Source: Mycobacterium interjectum
GTDB taxonomy: Bacteria; Actinomycetota; Actinomycetes; Mycobacteriales; Mycobacteriaceae
Direction: 5' to 3'
Assembly (NCBI RefSeq): GCF_900078675.2
Contig: NZ_LT546237.1
Location: forward strand, 4,253,160 to 4,297,544
Length of the DNA: 44,385 nt
Part shown: positions 1 to 8,426 of the stretch, one piece after another
How the letters are laid out: each line of letters starts with the position of its first letter
Numbering within the stretch: the stretch's first letter is position 1
Notes under the pieces: model-generated
Told to the model about the DNA's origin: nothing
The model's database searches: none
Seen by the model: the letters and a program-made list of their open reading frames with translations, nothing else
Program-made: the position numbers and the translations under genes

Positions 1-123
1 GGCGGGGGCTCTCGCCCGGCGCCGGCCCCGGCGCAACCGGCCGCGGCACCCGGCGACGACCCGTGGGGCAGCGCCCCGGCATCGGGGTCATTCGGTGGCG
101 GCGACGACGAGCCCCCGTTCTAA
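1..123 (+). CDS. ssb: Single-stranded DNA-binding protein, C-terminal end (partial)
   Basis: This is the last 40 codons of a gene that begins before the window. The reading frame from base 1 gives a Gly/Pro/Ala-rich low-complexity tail ending in DDEPPF and a TAA stop at 121-123. An acidic tip ending in PF is the hallmark of bacterial SSB proteins, where it docks replication and repair partners. The gene order ssb-rpsR-rplI-dnaB downstream agrees with the mycobacterial arrangement. The OB-fold domain lies outside the window, so only the tail is seen. Confidence 0.9.
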   Translation, partial: GGGSRPAPAPAQPAAAPGDDPWGSAPASGSFGGGDDEPPF

Positions 124-165
124 CAGCAAAACTTCAGAACAGTAGTAACGGAAAGAAAGACAGAC

Positions 166-420
166 ATGGCCAAGTCCAACAAGCGGCGACCGGCTCCCGA
201 AAAGCCGGTCAAGGCGCGCAAGTGCATCTTCTGCGCGAAGAAAGAGCAAGCCATCGACTACAAGGACACCGCGCTGCTGCGCACTTACATCAGTGAGCGC
301 GGCAAGATCCGGGCACGTCGCGTCACCGGCAACTGCGTGCAGCACCAGCGCGACATCGCGACCGCGGTGAAGAACGCCCGCGAGGTGGCACTGCTGCCCT
401 TCACCTCTTCGGCGCGTTAG
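166..420 (+). CDS. rpsR: 30S ribosomal protein S18
   Basis: This 84-residue protein of the small ribosomal subunit binds next to S6 on the platform. The sequence has the S18 core: a basic N-terminus, KCIFC near residues 19-23, IDYKD near 30-34, and the RRVTGNC and QHQRD signature in the second half. The CxxC pair together with the later Cys and His suggests the zinc-binding (C+) form; mycobacteria often also carry a zinc-free paralogue elsewhere. It lies 42 bases after ssb and 30 bases before rplI, so the three genes probably form one operon. Length is normal for the family. Confidence 0.96.
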   Translation: MAKSNKRRPAPEKPVKARKCIFCAKKEQAIDYKDTALLRTYISERGKIRARRVTGNCVQHQRDIATAVKNAREVALLPFTSSAR

Positions 421-450
421 TCGCCGAACGACCAACGGAAAGTACCAACG

Positions 451-909
451 ATGAAGCTGATTCTGACGGCCGACGTCGACCACCTCGGGACCGTCGGCGA
501 CGCGGTGGAAGTGAAGGACGGGTACGGCCGCAACTTCCTGTTGCCGCGCGGCCTCGCGATCGTCGCCTCGCGCGGCGCGCAGAAGCAGGCCGACGAGATC
601 CGACGGGCCCGCGAGACCAAGATGGTGCGCGACCTCGAGCACGCCAACGAGATCAAGTCGGCGATCGACGCGCTGGGTCCGGTCGCCCTGCCCGTGAAGG
701 CCGCCGGCGACTCCGGCAAGCTGTTCGGCTCGGTGACCGCCGGCGACATCGTGGCGGCCATCAAGAAGGCCGGGGGGCCCAACCTCGACAAGCGGACGGT
801 CCGGTTGCCCAAGTCTCACATCAAGGCCCTCGGCCAGCATCGGGTGTCGGTGCAGCTGCACCCGGAGGTCGGCGTCGAGGTTTCCGTCGACGTGGTGGCG
901 GACAGCTAA
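451..909 (+). CDS. rplI: 50S ribosomal protein L9
   Basis: This 152-residue protein of the large ribosomal subunit binds 23S rRNA near the L1 stalk. The N-terminus has the L9 signature: [13 protein letters not shown], then [19 protein letters not shown] near residues 17-35, followed by the long connecting helix and a C-terminal domain with [10 protein letters not shown]. The start is ATG with AACGGAAAG upstream. It is the last gene of the ssb-rpsR-rplI operon and is followed by a strong hairpin terminator. Length is typical. Confidence 0.97.
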   Translation: MKLILTADVDHLGTVGDAVEVKDGYGRNFLLPRGLAIVASRGAQKQADEIRRARETKMVRDLEHANEIKSAIDALGPVALPVKAAGDSGKLFGSVTAGDIVAAIKKAGGPNLDKRTVRLPKSHIKALGQHRVSVQLHPEVGVEVSVDVVADS

Positions 910-929
910 CTAGGGAGCTTTTGCTCTCC

Positions 930-966
930 CCGGGCGGCGGCCGCCGATGGGCCGCCGCCCGGTTTT
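930..966 (+). terminator. Intrinsic terminator after rplI
   Basis: A 13-bp GC-rich perfect inverted repeat (arms 930-942 and 950-962, loop of 7) is followed by TTTT at 963-966. It sits 20 bases after the rplI stop and most likely ends the ssb-rpsR-rplI transcript. Confidence 0.85.
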
Positions 967-1142
967 GCGCGCGTGACGCGCGCTTCCTCCTGACTTCGAA
1001 GTCAGTCCGGGCCGGCCGGCTGGCGAACTATTTCCACGCCCTGGCCCAGGGTGGCCATTAACCACCTCGTAACGCGGCGAAAATGTGGCCGAAAGCCAAC
1101 ACGCCCGACGCGGTAACCTGCGCCGACACGCCGTAGAGATTG

Positions 1143-1227
1143 TTGTCCACACGAAACGGGGCGAGTTGTACGACCCTTATCAGCAGAGATGTCGCAGCTC
1201 CTCGAATTAATCCACAGGTTCTCCACA
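1143..1227 (+). promoter_or_regulatory. Cluster of DnaA-box-like sequences upstream of dnaB
   Basis: TTGTCCACA at 1143-1151 is a perfect match to the mycobacterial DnaA box. TAATCCACA (1208-1216) and TTCTCCACA (1219-1227) each differ from TT(A/G)TCCACA by one base and are in the same orientation. DnaA binding here is inference. Confidence 0.5.
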
Positions 1228-1398
1228 CCCCGCTCAACACAGGTGTCGAAGGATATGCACACACGATGCACAGTGTTATGAACAACGGCCCCTTTAAGTA
1301 CTGGCCAGCAACGTTTACCGTCGTCCGGGCGCGGTCCGATAACGGTGTATGCGGTCGTTGGGTGTCGGCGCCTTGACTTAAGCTCAGAATGTCGGCTA

Positions 1399-1414
1399 TC
1401 GAATGTATGTTCGG
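1399..1414 (+). promoter_or_regulatory. LexA/SOS-box-like dyad upstream of dnaB
   Basis: TCGAAT-GTAT-GTTCGG matches the actinobacterial SOS box TCGAAC-N4-GTTCGA at 10 of 12 defined positions. It ends 28 bases before the dnaB start, where a repressor could block transcription. A possible -35 (TTGACT, 1373-1378) and -10 (TATCGA, 1397-1402) flank and overlap it, but they are weak. Confidence 0.55.
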
Positions 1415-1442
1415 GTACTCGTGCTAGGGGAGGTGGGAGTCC

Positions 1443-2819
1443 ATGGCGGTCGTCGATGACGTGACGTCTGGCATGGATTCGTCGCCGCCGAGCGAGGAGT
1501 TCGGTCGGCAGCCCCCGCAGGATCTCGCCGCGGAGCAGTCGGTACTGGGCGGGATGCTGTTGAGCAAGGATGCCATCGCCGATGTGCTGGAACGGCTGCG
1601 GCCGGGCGACTTCTACCGCCCGGCGCACCAGAACATCTACGACGCGATCCTCGACCTCTACGGGCGTGGCGAGCCGGCCGACGCCGTGACGGTAGCCGCC
1701 GAACTGGACCGCCGCAGCCTGCTGCGTCGCATCGGCGGGGCGCCGTACCTGCACACCCTGATCTCGACGGTGCCGACGGCCGCGAACGCGGGCTACTACG
1801 CGGGCATCGTGGCCGAGAAGGCGCTGCTGCGCCGGCTGGTGGAGGCCGGGACGCGGGTGGTGCAGTACGGCTATGCGGGCGCCGAGGGCGCCGACGTGGC
1901 CGAGATCGTCGACCGCGCGCAGGCCGAGATCTACGACGTCGCCGACCGCCGGCTCTCCGAGGACTTCGTCCCGCTCGAGGACCTGCTGCAGCCGACGATG
2001 GACGAGATCGACGCGATCGCCTCCAGCGGCGGTGTCTCACGCGGCGTGCCGACCGGCTTCACCGAACTCGACGAGGTGACCAACGGCCTGCATCCGGGGC
2101 AGATGATCATCGTGGCGGCCCGACCCGGAGTGGGGAAGTCGACACTGGGACTCGATTTCATGCGCTCGTGTTCGATCAAGAACCGCCTGGCCAGCGTCAT
2201 CTTCTCGCTCGAGATGAGCAAGTCAGAGATCGTGATGCGGCTGCTGTCTGCCGAGGCGAAGATCAAGCTCTCCGACATGCGCTCGGGCCGGATGAACGAC
2301 GACGACTGGACCCGGCTGGCGCGGCGAATGAGCGAAATCAGCGAGGCGCCACTGTATATCGACGACTCGCCCAACCTGACCATGATGGAAATCCGCGCCA
2401 AGGCGCGTCGGCTGCGGCAGAAGGCCGACCTGCGGCTCATCGTGATCGACTACATGCAGCTGATGACGTCGGGCAAGAAGCACGAGTCGCGCCAGGTGGA
2501 AGTATCCGAATTCTCAAGGCACCTCAAGCTTTTGGCGAAAGAGCTCGAGGTTCCGGTGGTCGCGATCAGCCAGCTCAACCGTGGCCCCGAGCAACGCACC
2601 GACAAAAAGCCAATGTTAGCTGACCTAAGGGAATCGGGCTCCCTGGAGCAAGATGCCGACGTTGTCATCCTGTTGCACCGGCCGGACGCGTTCGAACGTG
2701 ACGATCCGCGAGGCGGAGAGGCGGATTTCATTCTCGCCAAACACCGCAACGGCCCGACCAAGACGGTCACCGTGGCGCACCAGCTGCACCTGTCGCGCTT
2801 CGCCAACATGGCGAGGTGA
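1443..2819 (+). CDS. dnaB: Replicative DNA helicase DnaB
   Basis: This is the ring helicase that unwinds DNA ahead of the replication fork. At 458 residues it has the family's normal length. The N-terminal scaffold domain begins near residue 20 (PPQDLAAEQSVLGGML). The RecA-like motor domain begins near residue 190, with Walker A RPGVGKST at 227-234. Walker B is the VIDYMQLM segment, and the RESGSLEQDAD motif lies in the last quarter. The frame is continuous through all these motifs, so there is no intein, whereas M. tuberculosis dnaB carries one. The ATG start follows a strong AGGGGAGG ribosome site. Upstream SOS-box-like and DnaA-box-like sites suggest damage and replication-linked control. 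Confidence 0.97.
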   Translation: MAVVDDVTSGMDSSPPSEEFGRQPPQDLAAEQSVLGGMLLSKDAIADVLERLRPGDFYRPAHQNIYDAILDLYGRGEPADAVTVAAELDRRSLLRRIGGAPYLHTLISTVPTAANAGYYAGIVAEKALLRRLVEAGTRVVQYGYAGAEGADVAEIVDRAQAEIYDVADRRLSEDFVPLEDLLQPTMDEIDAIASSGGVSRGVPTGFTELDEVTNGLHPGQMIIVAARPGVGKSTLGLDFMRSCSIKNRLASVIFSLEMSKSEIVMRLLSAEAKIKLSDMRSGRMNDDDWTRLARRMSEISEAPLYIDDSPNLTMMEIRAKARRLRQKADLRLIVIDYMQLMTSGKKHESRQVEVSEFSRHLKLLAKELEVPVVAISQLNRGPEQRTDKKPMLADLRESGSLEQDADVVILLHRPDAFERDDPRGGEADFILAKHRNGPTKTVTVAHQLHLSRFANMAR

Positions 2820-2836
2820 CTGTAGGTTCTCAAACA

Positions 2837-2859
2837 AATTGGCCACACAGTGGCCAATT
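2837..2859 (+). terminator. Hairpin after dnaB
   Basis: AATTGGCCAC (2837-2846) and GTGGCCAATT (2850-2859) form a perfect 10-bp stem with a 3-base loop, 17 bases after the dnaB stop. There is no T-run, which is common for mycobacterial terminators. It could instead be an operator. Confidence 0.5.
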
Positions 2860-2891
2860 GGCCATTCATGTGAGACAAGGCCAGCGGCTGC

Positions 2892-2936
2892 ATGCTAACA
2901 GTCGATGATCGCCAGGTTCGAATCCAGCCAAGGCAG
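2892..2936 (+). other. tRNA-like scrap at the edge of the accessory region
   Basis: GGTTCGAATCC (2915-2925) is the standard T-loop sequence of tRNA genes. About 25 bases earlier, CATGCTAA resembles a GCT-anticodon loop closed by a 5-bp stem with one G-T pair. The T-arm stem is imperfect and no acceptor stem can be built, so this is not a working tRNA. It may be a decayed tRNA or an old integration scar. Confidence 0.25.
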
Positions 2937-2967
2937 TCCCATCTGTGACTATTAATCTCTTTGCTAC

Positions 2968-3062
2968 GCGTGCTATGAATCTTCGCCAGTGGTGTCAACA
3001 CGATGTCCCAGGCAAGGGTCCAGCGATCCGCAAGCTGTAAGCTGTGGCGACCATTGTGATTG
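2968..3062 (-). pseudogene. Possible remnant of a fourth AraC-type regulator (N-terminal piece)
   Basis: One minus-strand frame here reads LQLADRWTLAWDIVLTPL. This resembles the N-terminal segment of the three full AraC paralogues in the window, for example LLHTGTFTAWDV and LIQTGTVTAWDV. No further similarity follows on either side. It would be a scrap of a lost copy next to the truncated NmrA-like gene. The match is short, so this is tentative. Confidence 0.25.
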
Positions 3063-3264
3063 CAGGCTGACGCTGCGACGCTAAAGCCGCTCGCGGATGT
3101 CGCCGAGATTCGGCGACTTTGGGTCACACGGCCATGTAGGAAGTCGAGCTGTGCCGCAACGATGTTCGACACGATTGACGGCAGGCGGGCGTCATGTCCG
3201 AGCCCAGTCCTACGTTCGCAGAGATAGCGGCGTTCACTCCGCGAACTTCGCAGGACCTTAGTTG

Positions 3265-3609
3265 AGTTGAAGGAACTCATTCAAAAGCGGCGCCAAAGAA
3301 CTCGACTGGCACGAGATCGCCGCGGAGATTCAACATACGCTTGGTATCGAGGTTCGGTACGAGCCGATCGAACTGTCGACGATGGTTGCGGCGCTTACTG
3401 TTGCTGGCGGAGACCCGAACCGCGCGCACCATCTCGGCATGGTGACCCAGGACTACCGAGTCGGCTTCTACTCCGGCTTCAACAACCTTGTCGAAGAGAT
3501 TACCGGGTCCAAGCCGACGACTGTCGAAGACCATGTGAGGGCAACCCGCGCCAGCTTCGAGGCGGATGGTGAGCTTGCGATAACCGACGCAAGGTTGTCC
3601 GCGCTATAG
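3265..3609 (+). pseudogene. Truncated NmrA-like NAD(P)-binding protein (C-terminal third only)
   Basis: The frame ending at TAG 3607-3609 encodes only the C-terminal third of an NmrA-type atypical short-chain dehydrogenase. It aligns along its length with the end of the complete copy at 22924-23859: KELDWHEIAAEIQ against EELDWHQIAAKVQ, GIEVRYEPIELSTM against GFPVRYESVEITEM, and LAITDARL against LALTDARL. An in-frame TGA lies just before the conserved part, and the nucleotide-binding domain with GxxGxxG is missing. An internal ATG at 3382 could open a 75-residue frame, but no such short protein is expected to fold. I regard it as a decayed paralogue at the left border of the island. Confidence 0.75.
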
Positions 3610-3644
3610 CGCGTCGTAGAACGCGACCGCCGCCACGTCGACTG

Positions 3645-4778
3645 TCAAGCAACAATTGTCGCCGGCAGCACCGGCACCGCGCGCGACTGTTCACTGCGGC
3701 GGAAGCAACGACCGGCAACGTAGACCTTCGCGCTTTCAGCATTCGTGAAGGAAGGGCCGTCATCTCCGATCAGCGCACCTTGTGGGTCGGTGATCGATTT
3801 CTTGAATGCCGAGGGTGTCTGTCCGAACATCTTCTTGAAAGCCGAGCTGAAGTGGCTGTGGCTATTGAAACCCAGTTCGATAGCGAGCGTGGTCAGATCG
3901 TCACAGTTTGTCAGCATGGTAAGAGCAAACGCTAGTCGCAACCGCAGGTGGTAGCGGTAGAACGGGGTGCCCTCGACGCGGCGAAATATGTCGGTGAGGT
4001 ACTCCGCTGTGACACAGACTTGTTCGGCCATTTCCGCCAGTCTCCATCGACGCCGGGGATCGACGGAGAGGTGCATCTTCACCTGGCCGGCCAGTTCGGC
4101 GGGACGCCCCTTGGACGCAGGCCCGACACCGGTGATGCTCTGTTTCAGCGCGCGCCGAACGAGATGCAATGTCGCAATTTCGCCTTCCAGCCTGCCAATC
4201 GACCGCCGGATCAGACGCTGACGCAGTTGCGCCGCCATCAACTGAGTGTGCGGATCAGTCCGCAGACCCCATCGACCACCCCCCAGCTGCGCAAGTGAAT
4301 CCGAGCATTCACTTGGTAGGACGGAAGATAACGCCTCCGGGTTGATCGTGATCGTCAACATTGCGTGTTCGCCGAGGGTCGGGTAGCTCAACCTATACGG
4401 CTCGTTTTTCTCGATTATCACCATGTGATTTGGATCAGCAACATATTGTTTCGCGCCGATCTGCTGCACGTGGGCCCCGCGGTAAGGAAACGAGATCTGG
4501 GTCGTGCGAGAGCATTTTTCATCTCCACGGCTCCGGGACTCGACCGACCACGACACATCCCAGGCGGTAAACGTTCCTGTGTGGAGCAACAACCGAGCTC
4601 CACCGTCGGAGGTCTGCGAAGCGTTGCCGGCCGGACGGTGTCTCTGCGGGAGAATAGCCGGGTTGGCTTGTATCTGATGCTGCGGCGCATTGGTCCTGGT
4701 TCGCTCGCCGATGCGAGCCTGTTCCGCGAACCTTCGGGAATGGCGGGCATTCGGCTCGGTCAATGTGGTAGTCGGCAT
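3645..4778 (-). CDS. AraC-family transcriptional regulator, copy 1
   Basis: This 377-residue regulator has an N-terminal cupin-like sensor domain of the AraC-binding type (TAWDVSW, SFPYRGAHVQQIG, NEPYRLSYP). The C-terminal AraC DNA-binding domain has two helix-turn-helix units: LAEMAEQVCVTAEYLTDIFRRV, then LTTLAIELGFNSHSHFSSAFKK with FGQTPSAFKKSI. I chose the ATG at 4778 because GGAG lies 6 bases before it; a GTG 33 bases upstream is also in frame. It is paralogous to the regulators at 16315-17283 and 28450-29340. It has a long C-terminal tail after the HTH domain, like copy 2. It is a candidate reader of the repeated promoter element of the island, although no such element lies before the gene itself. 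The effector is unknown. Confidence 0.9.
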   Translation of the reverse strand: MPTTTLTEPNARHSRRFAEQARIGERTRTNAPQHQIQANPAILPQRHRPAGNASQTSDGGARLLLHTGTFTAWDVSWSVESRSRGDEKCSRTTQISFPYRGAHVQQIGAKQYVADPNHMVIIEKNEPYRLSYPTLGEHAMLTITINPEALSSVLPSECSDSLAQLGGGRWGLRTDPHTQLMAAQLRQRLIRRSIGRLEGEIATLHLVRRALKQSITGVGPASKGRPAELAGQVKMHLSVDPRRRWRLAEMAEQVCVTAEYLTDIFRRVEGTPFYRYHLRLRLAFALTMLTNCDDLTTLAIELGFNSHSHFSSAFKKMFGQTPSAFKKSITDPQGALIGDDGPSFTNAESAKVYVAGRCFRRSEQSRAVPVLPATIVA

Positions 4779-4935
4779 CGCTGTCTCCGGTCCTAAGCCT
4801 GGACAAAACACCCGATCTCCGGTGTGCGGCGACGTATTGGCCGATTACTGAAGTGTCATACGGGTATATGGAGTTTCGCGCTGAGTCACTAGTGTTCGCG
4901 TCTGTCGACTGCTAGTCAGGCGGCTAGTGATCTGG

Positions 4936-5775
4936 CTAGCGCAGGTTCCACGCCTGCCAGCATCGGCTTAGCAAGGCTGCGTACTCCGCTGCTGCGTCTT
5001 CCCAAACGAAGTGACCGGTGTCGATGCCGAACAACTGACTACTCGGAAGGCACCGGTGCAGGGATTCTGCGTTCGGCCAGGGGATTAGCCGATCCCCTCG
5101 GCCGGCGATGATCTGAATCGGCGCTTCGATTGTTGGCAGGATTTGCTGCAACGCCGGTAGCTCATCACGCACGCGTTGCCAATACGTTCGCGATCCGGCA
5201 AGTCGATCGCCGTCGTAGCTGCGTAGGTAATCGTCCCGCACTTCGTCATCTAACTCGTGCCGTTCGATGTGGCTGAGCAGTTCGATGACGCGCCTGCGTG
5301 GACCGCCACGATCGTCACTGACGACATCGGTTGTTGCGTTTACCCATTGGTGCAGATCAGGCCCAACCACCAGCGGCGTCAACGCGGGACCAGGCCCGAC
5401 GGTCACCGTGGCAACCCGCTCGGGGTGACGCGCTGCGGTGAACAGGCTTGCCGGCGTCGCGATACTCGGTGCCACGAGGTGTGGCCGATCCATGGTGAAA
5501 GCGTCGGCAATAGCGATGATGAATTCGCCCAGTGCGGCCGGCGATAGCAGGTCCTCACGCCGTTCGGAGGCACCAAATCCGGGGAGATCGATCGCAACGA
5601 GATGCGCGTGGTCGGCTAGCTGCGACCATGCTTGTTCATAGGCCAGCACGCTCTCAGGCCACGGACTGAACAGTAGTGCCTGCCGTTCATGCGGCTCGCT
5701 TTGCGCAAAGCGAACGGTGACTCCGTCGATCGTGCCGAACCGGGGCCGCATAGTCAAAGATGACCATCGGGTCAC
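4936..5775 (-). CDS. Alpha/beta hydrolase
   Basis: This 279-residue soluble protein has the alpha/beta-hydrolase fold: IDLPGFGASER near residues 62-72, acid loop GRGDRLIPWP and C-terminal DTGHFVWED supplying the catalytic His. The nucleophile elbow reads A-P-S-I-A around Ser104 instead of G-x-S-x-G; the Ser is kept, but both flanking glycines are alanine. The GTG start at 5775 has GAGG seven bases upstream. It lies downstream of, and in the same direction as, the disrupted LuxR-type regulator, separated by 134 bases containing a small palindrome. The substrate cannot be told; an esterase or C-C hydrolase is possible. Confidence 0.85.
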   Translation of the reverse strand: MTRWSSLTMRPRFGTIDGVTVRFAQSEPHERQALLFSPWPESVLAYEQAWSQLADHAHLVAIDLPGFGASERREDLLSPAALGEFIIAIADAFTMDRPHLVAPSIATPASLFTAARHPERVATVTVGPGPALTPLVVGPDLHQWVNATTDVVSDDRGGPRRRVIELLSHIERHELDDEVRDDYLRSYDGDRLAGSRTYWQRVRDELPALQQILPTIEAPIQIIAGRGDRLIPWPNAESLHRCLPSSQLFGIDTGHFVWEDAAAEYAALLSRCWQAWNLR

Positions 5776-5888
5776 GGACCATCCTCTTCATTGACGCAGG
5801 TGCCGCGCAATGTGTGCGCAAAGGCAGTTTGCATTGCGGCAGAGAACCTTCGCGTCCGCCATTGGCTAGTCCTTCGCTAGTAATGCAA

Positions 5889-5903
5889 GCCACACAATGT
5901 GGC
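5889..5903. promoter_or_regulatory. Small palindrome GCCACA-CAA-TGTGGC
   Basis: This is a perfect 6-bp inverted repeat with a 3-base centre in the gap between the regulator's stop (5910) and the hydrolase start (5775). It could be an operator; the stem is short and lacks a T-run, so a terminator is less likely. Confidence 0.3.
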
Positions 5904-5909
5904 ACCTCG

Positions 5910-8422
5910 CTAAGCGCCTGGCGTCAGTTGAGGACCCGCTGGGTCGAGAACATGGCTGAGCTCACCGCGCGAGTGGATTCCCAGCTTGGCGAAGACTTTT
6001 CCGAGGTGATACTGGGCCGTGCGAGGGCTGATGAAAAGTCGTGTGCCGATTTCAATGTTGGACAGCCCGTCGCGTGCGAGCAGCGCAACGTGCAGTTCTT
6101 GACTAGTGAGCGCGCCGGCGGCGGTCTCCACCGAGCGCTTACGTGCTTTTTCGCCAGTTGCCAACAGCTCCCGACGCGCACGATCAGCAAAGCCGGCTAC
6201 TCCCATCGAGCCGAGGATCTCGTGGGCGGTGCGGAGCTGAAGCCGGGCGTCGACCCGGCGCCCGGCTCGTCGCAGCCACTCTCCGTACAACAAATGGGCG
6301 CGTCCCGCCTCGATGCGCAACCCGGCGCGAGACAAGTGCTCGATGCTCCGCCGATGCCAGTCGTCGGCATCTTCGCTCAGCAGGGCGTGTAGGCGGGCTT
6401 CGATGCCCAGCGCCCAGTTGGTGGGGCAGGACGAGGCACGGTCAGTCATCCAACCCAGAGCGGCGCGCAGCGTCGCTGTGTCGCCGGTGTGTGCGGCCGC
6501 CTCTATAAGTTCGGTGACGGCGAAGGCCCCCAAACCGATGTGGTCGGCATCGAAGACCCGGCGGGCGTAGATCAACGCATCCTCATGCTGCCCAAGGCCA
6601 TTCGACAGCACGGATTTTGCGTAACAAACGAAAGCGGCGACCCTGCCCAGTTTGGCTGTCGTCAGTGATTCGATCTCGCGTTCACAAAGATCACTGATCT
6701 CGGTCTCTTGGCCACGCCAGGCGGCTAACAGAAGTGACATGTAGAACAGCGGCGCGTTACCAGTCGCTTCAGCGAGCAGCCGGTCTTCGTTGCAGAGCAT
6801 CTCGGCGGTGCTGATGTCACCGCGCTGCATGAAGGTCCAGGCTAGATAGGTTGCCGCAAACTGTAGATAGAGCAGGGCGCCGATCTCTCGAGCGGATTGA
6901 GCTTGACGCAGCGCTAACGCGTGCCAAGAGTCGAAATCCCACACTTCCGGTGCGAGCATTGCGCTCATCTTCGAACGCATGAGCCAAAGCCAGTCCATGT
7001 CGGTTCGTGGGTCGCCGTCTGACTCAAGGACGCGCGCGATCACCGTCCTGAATTTGGGGGCTGAGGTCATGTGACCTTCGATCACCCGCGCCGCGACCGC
7101 GTCCAGCAGCATGTCCTCTGTCCGGGGTGAACCTTCCGCCGACGGGGCTTCCAGCGCAGCCGACGCCACGGAACGTAGCCCATTGGGGCCCTCGAGTTCC
7201 CCAACCCATACCGCGGCATCCAAGGCCTCCAGTTGGGTCACGCGTGCCATGGGTGCCCTCAGCGAACTAAATTGCCTGGCGGAGGTCTGCAGTAGCTGCA
7301 CTGCGTCCACAGCGCGTAGTTGGTCCTGCGCGATCTGGCCGCGCAGGCGCGTCAACGATGCCGCTTGCTCCTCGTCATGAGGCAAGGCGACAGCGGCCAC
7401 GAGAAGGCCCAGCGCTGCGTCAAGGGCTCCAGCGTCACGTTTAGCTCCCGCGGCGGCCATCAATCGCTGTGCCCGCTGCGGTGGCGACGGCGTCAATGCC
7501 GCTGCACTCTCCAAAAACGCTGCAGCTGCGGCGAAACCGCCACGCCTATAAGCACGCCAGGCCGAGCGCTCCAGTTCCGCAGCGACGTCTTCGTCGGGTA
7601 ACGCGCACGCCTGAGCGCGATGCCATGCATGACGGTCGGGATCGCGACTTGAGTCAGTCGCACGCGCCAATGCGTCATGAATGATGTGGCGTTGCGATTG
7701 TGGCGCTGACCGATACGCGGCTGATCGCGCCAGTGGATGACGGAACTGGATGCGGGCTCCGAACTCGATCAGCCCGGACTCAGTAGCGATTCGTACTGCG
7801 TCGACGCCTAAATCGAGCAACGTTGCAGCCCGCCAGATCAAGGCCGGATCACCGACGGGGTCGGCCGCGGCCAATTGCAATATGCGCCGGCTTGGCTTCG
7901 GCAGAGCCTCGAGACGCTGCGCAAAGCTTTCTTCGATGCGCCCCGAAAGGGCGATCGCCCTAGGGAAGCCATATCCACCGGCAAGCTCACTCGGGTCGAC
8001 GGCGCGCGGCAACTCAAGCAGTGCAAGGGGATTCCCATCGGCCTCATGAACAATCTGAGCCCTGACTTGCGGATCGATCGGGCCGCTGAGCGCCGTGTCA
8101 AGCACTGCGTCGGCGTGTGGCGCGGTAAGTCTTTCCACGAGCATTTCCGGGATGCCGCTTAGGTCATCACTTTTCGTGCGACTCGCAAAAATCAGCGCGA
8201 CCGGGTCCGCCTCGAGGCGGCGGGCCACAAACGAGAGAATTTTGGCCGAGGTTCGATCGAGCCATTGCTCGTCATCGATCAAGCACAGCACGGGTGCGTG
8301 GCCGCTGGCCGACGCGAGCATGTTCAGCACGGCGAGGGCGATGAAGAAGCGGTCCGGAGTCGGGCCACCGCTGATCCCGAACGCAACTGATAAGGCTTCG
8401 CGTTGTGGAGCGGGCAGATCGT
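5910..8422 (-). pseudogene. LuxR-type large ATP-binding regulator, C-terminal part (split by IS element)
   Basis: This is the larger piece of a LAL/MalT-type regulator. It opens with DDLPAPQREALS at the insertion point, then carries a Walker-B-like LCLIDDEQWLD, a long helical repeat region, and a C-terminal LuxR helix-turn-helix (ALTSQELHVALLARDGLSNIEIG, then SPRTAQYHLGKVFAKLGI). Removing the IS and one CTAG copy joins it in frame to the piece at 9397-9652: ...LTPILGQL followed by DDLPAPQRE..., a protein of 922 residues. The split removes the link to the nucleotide-binding P-loop, so the regulator should not work, although an internal GTG/ATG start near 8330 could express a P-loop-less fragment. 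Confidence 0.92.
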
Positions 8423-8426
8423 CTAG
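8423..8426. repeat. Target-site duplication CTAG (left copy)
   Basis: CTAG here and at 9397-9400 flank the IS element directly. A single copy restores the reading frame of the interrupted regulator. Confidence 0.9.

Larger units (their letters stand above)
910..1442. other. Intergenic region between rplI and dnaB
   Basis: No convincing gene lies in these 533 bases. In M. tuberculosis a small hypothetical gene lies at this place; here the short open frames have no ribosome site or recognisable product. The stretch holds the rplI terminator, three DnaA-box-like sequences (1143-1227), an SOS-box-like dyad (1399-1414) and the dnaB ribosome site. Confidence 0.6.

Noticed and set aside
88..861. 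Long open frame on the minus strand across rpsR and rplI
   Set aside because: It is antisense to two certain ribosomal protein genes and arises from high-GC third positions; no ribosome site or family.
1140..1376. Short plus-strand open frame before dnaB
   Set aside because: No ribosome site, no recognisable product, and it covers the DnaA-box-like region.
2892..2936. A working tRNA gene
   Set aside because: The T-loop is good, but the T-stem has mismatches and no acceptor or D-arm can be folded; kept only as a remnant.
3078..3095. Another copy of the island box (CGACGCTAAAG...)
   Set aside because: Only TAAAG agrees; the rest of the box and the -10 hexamer do not.
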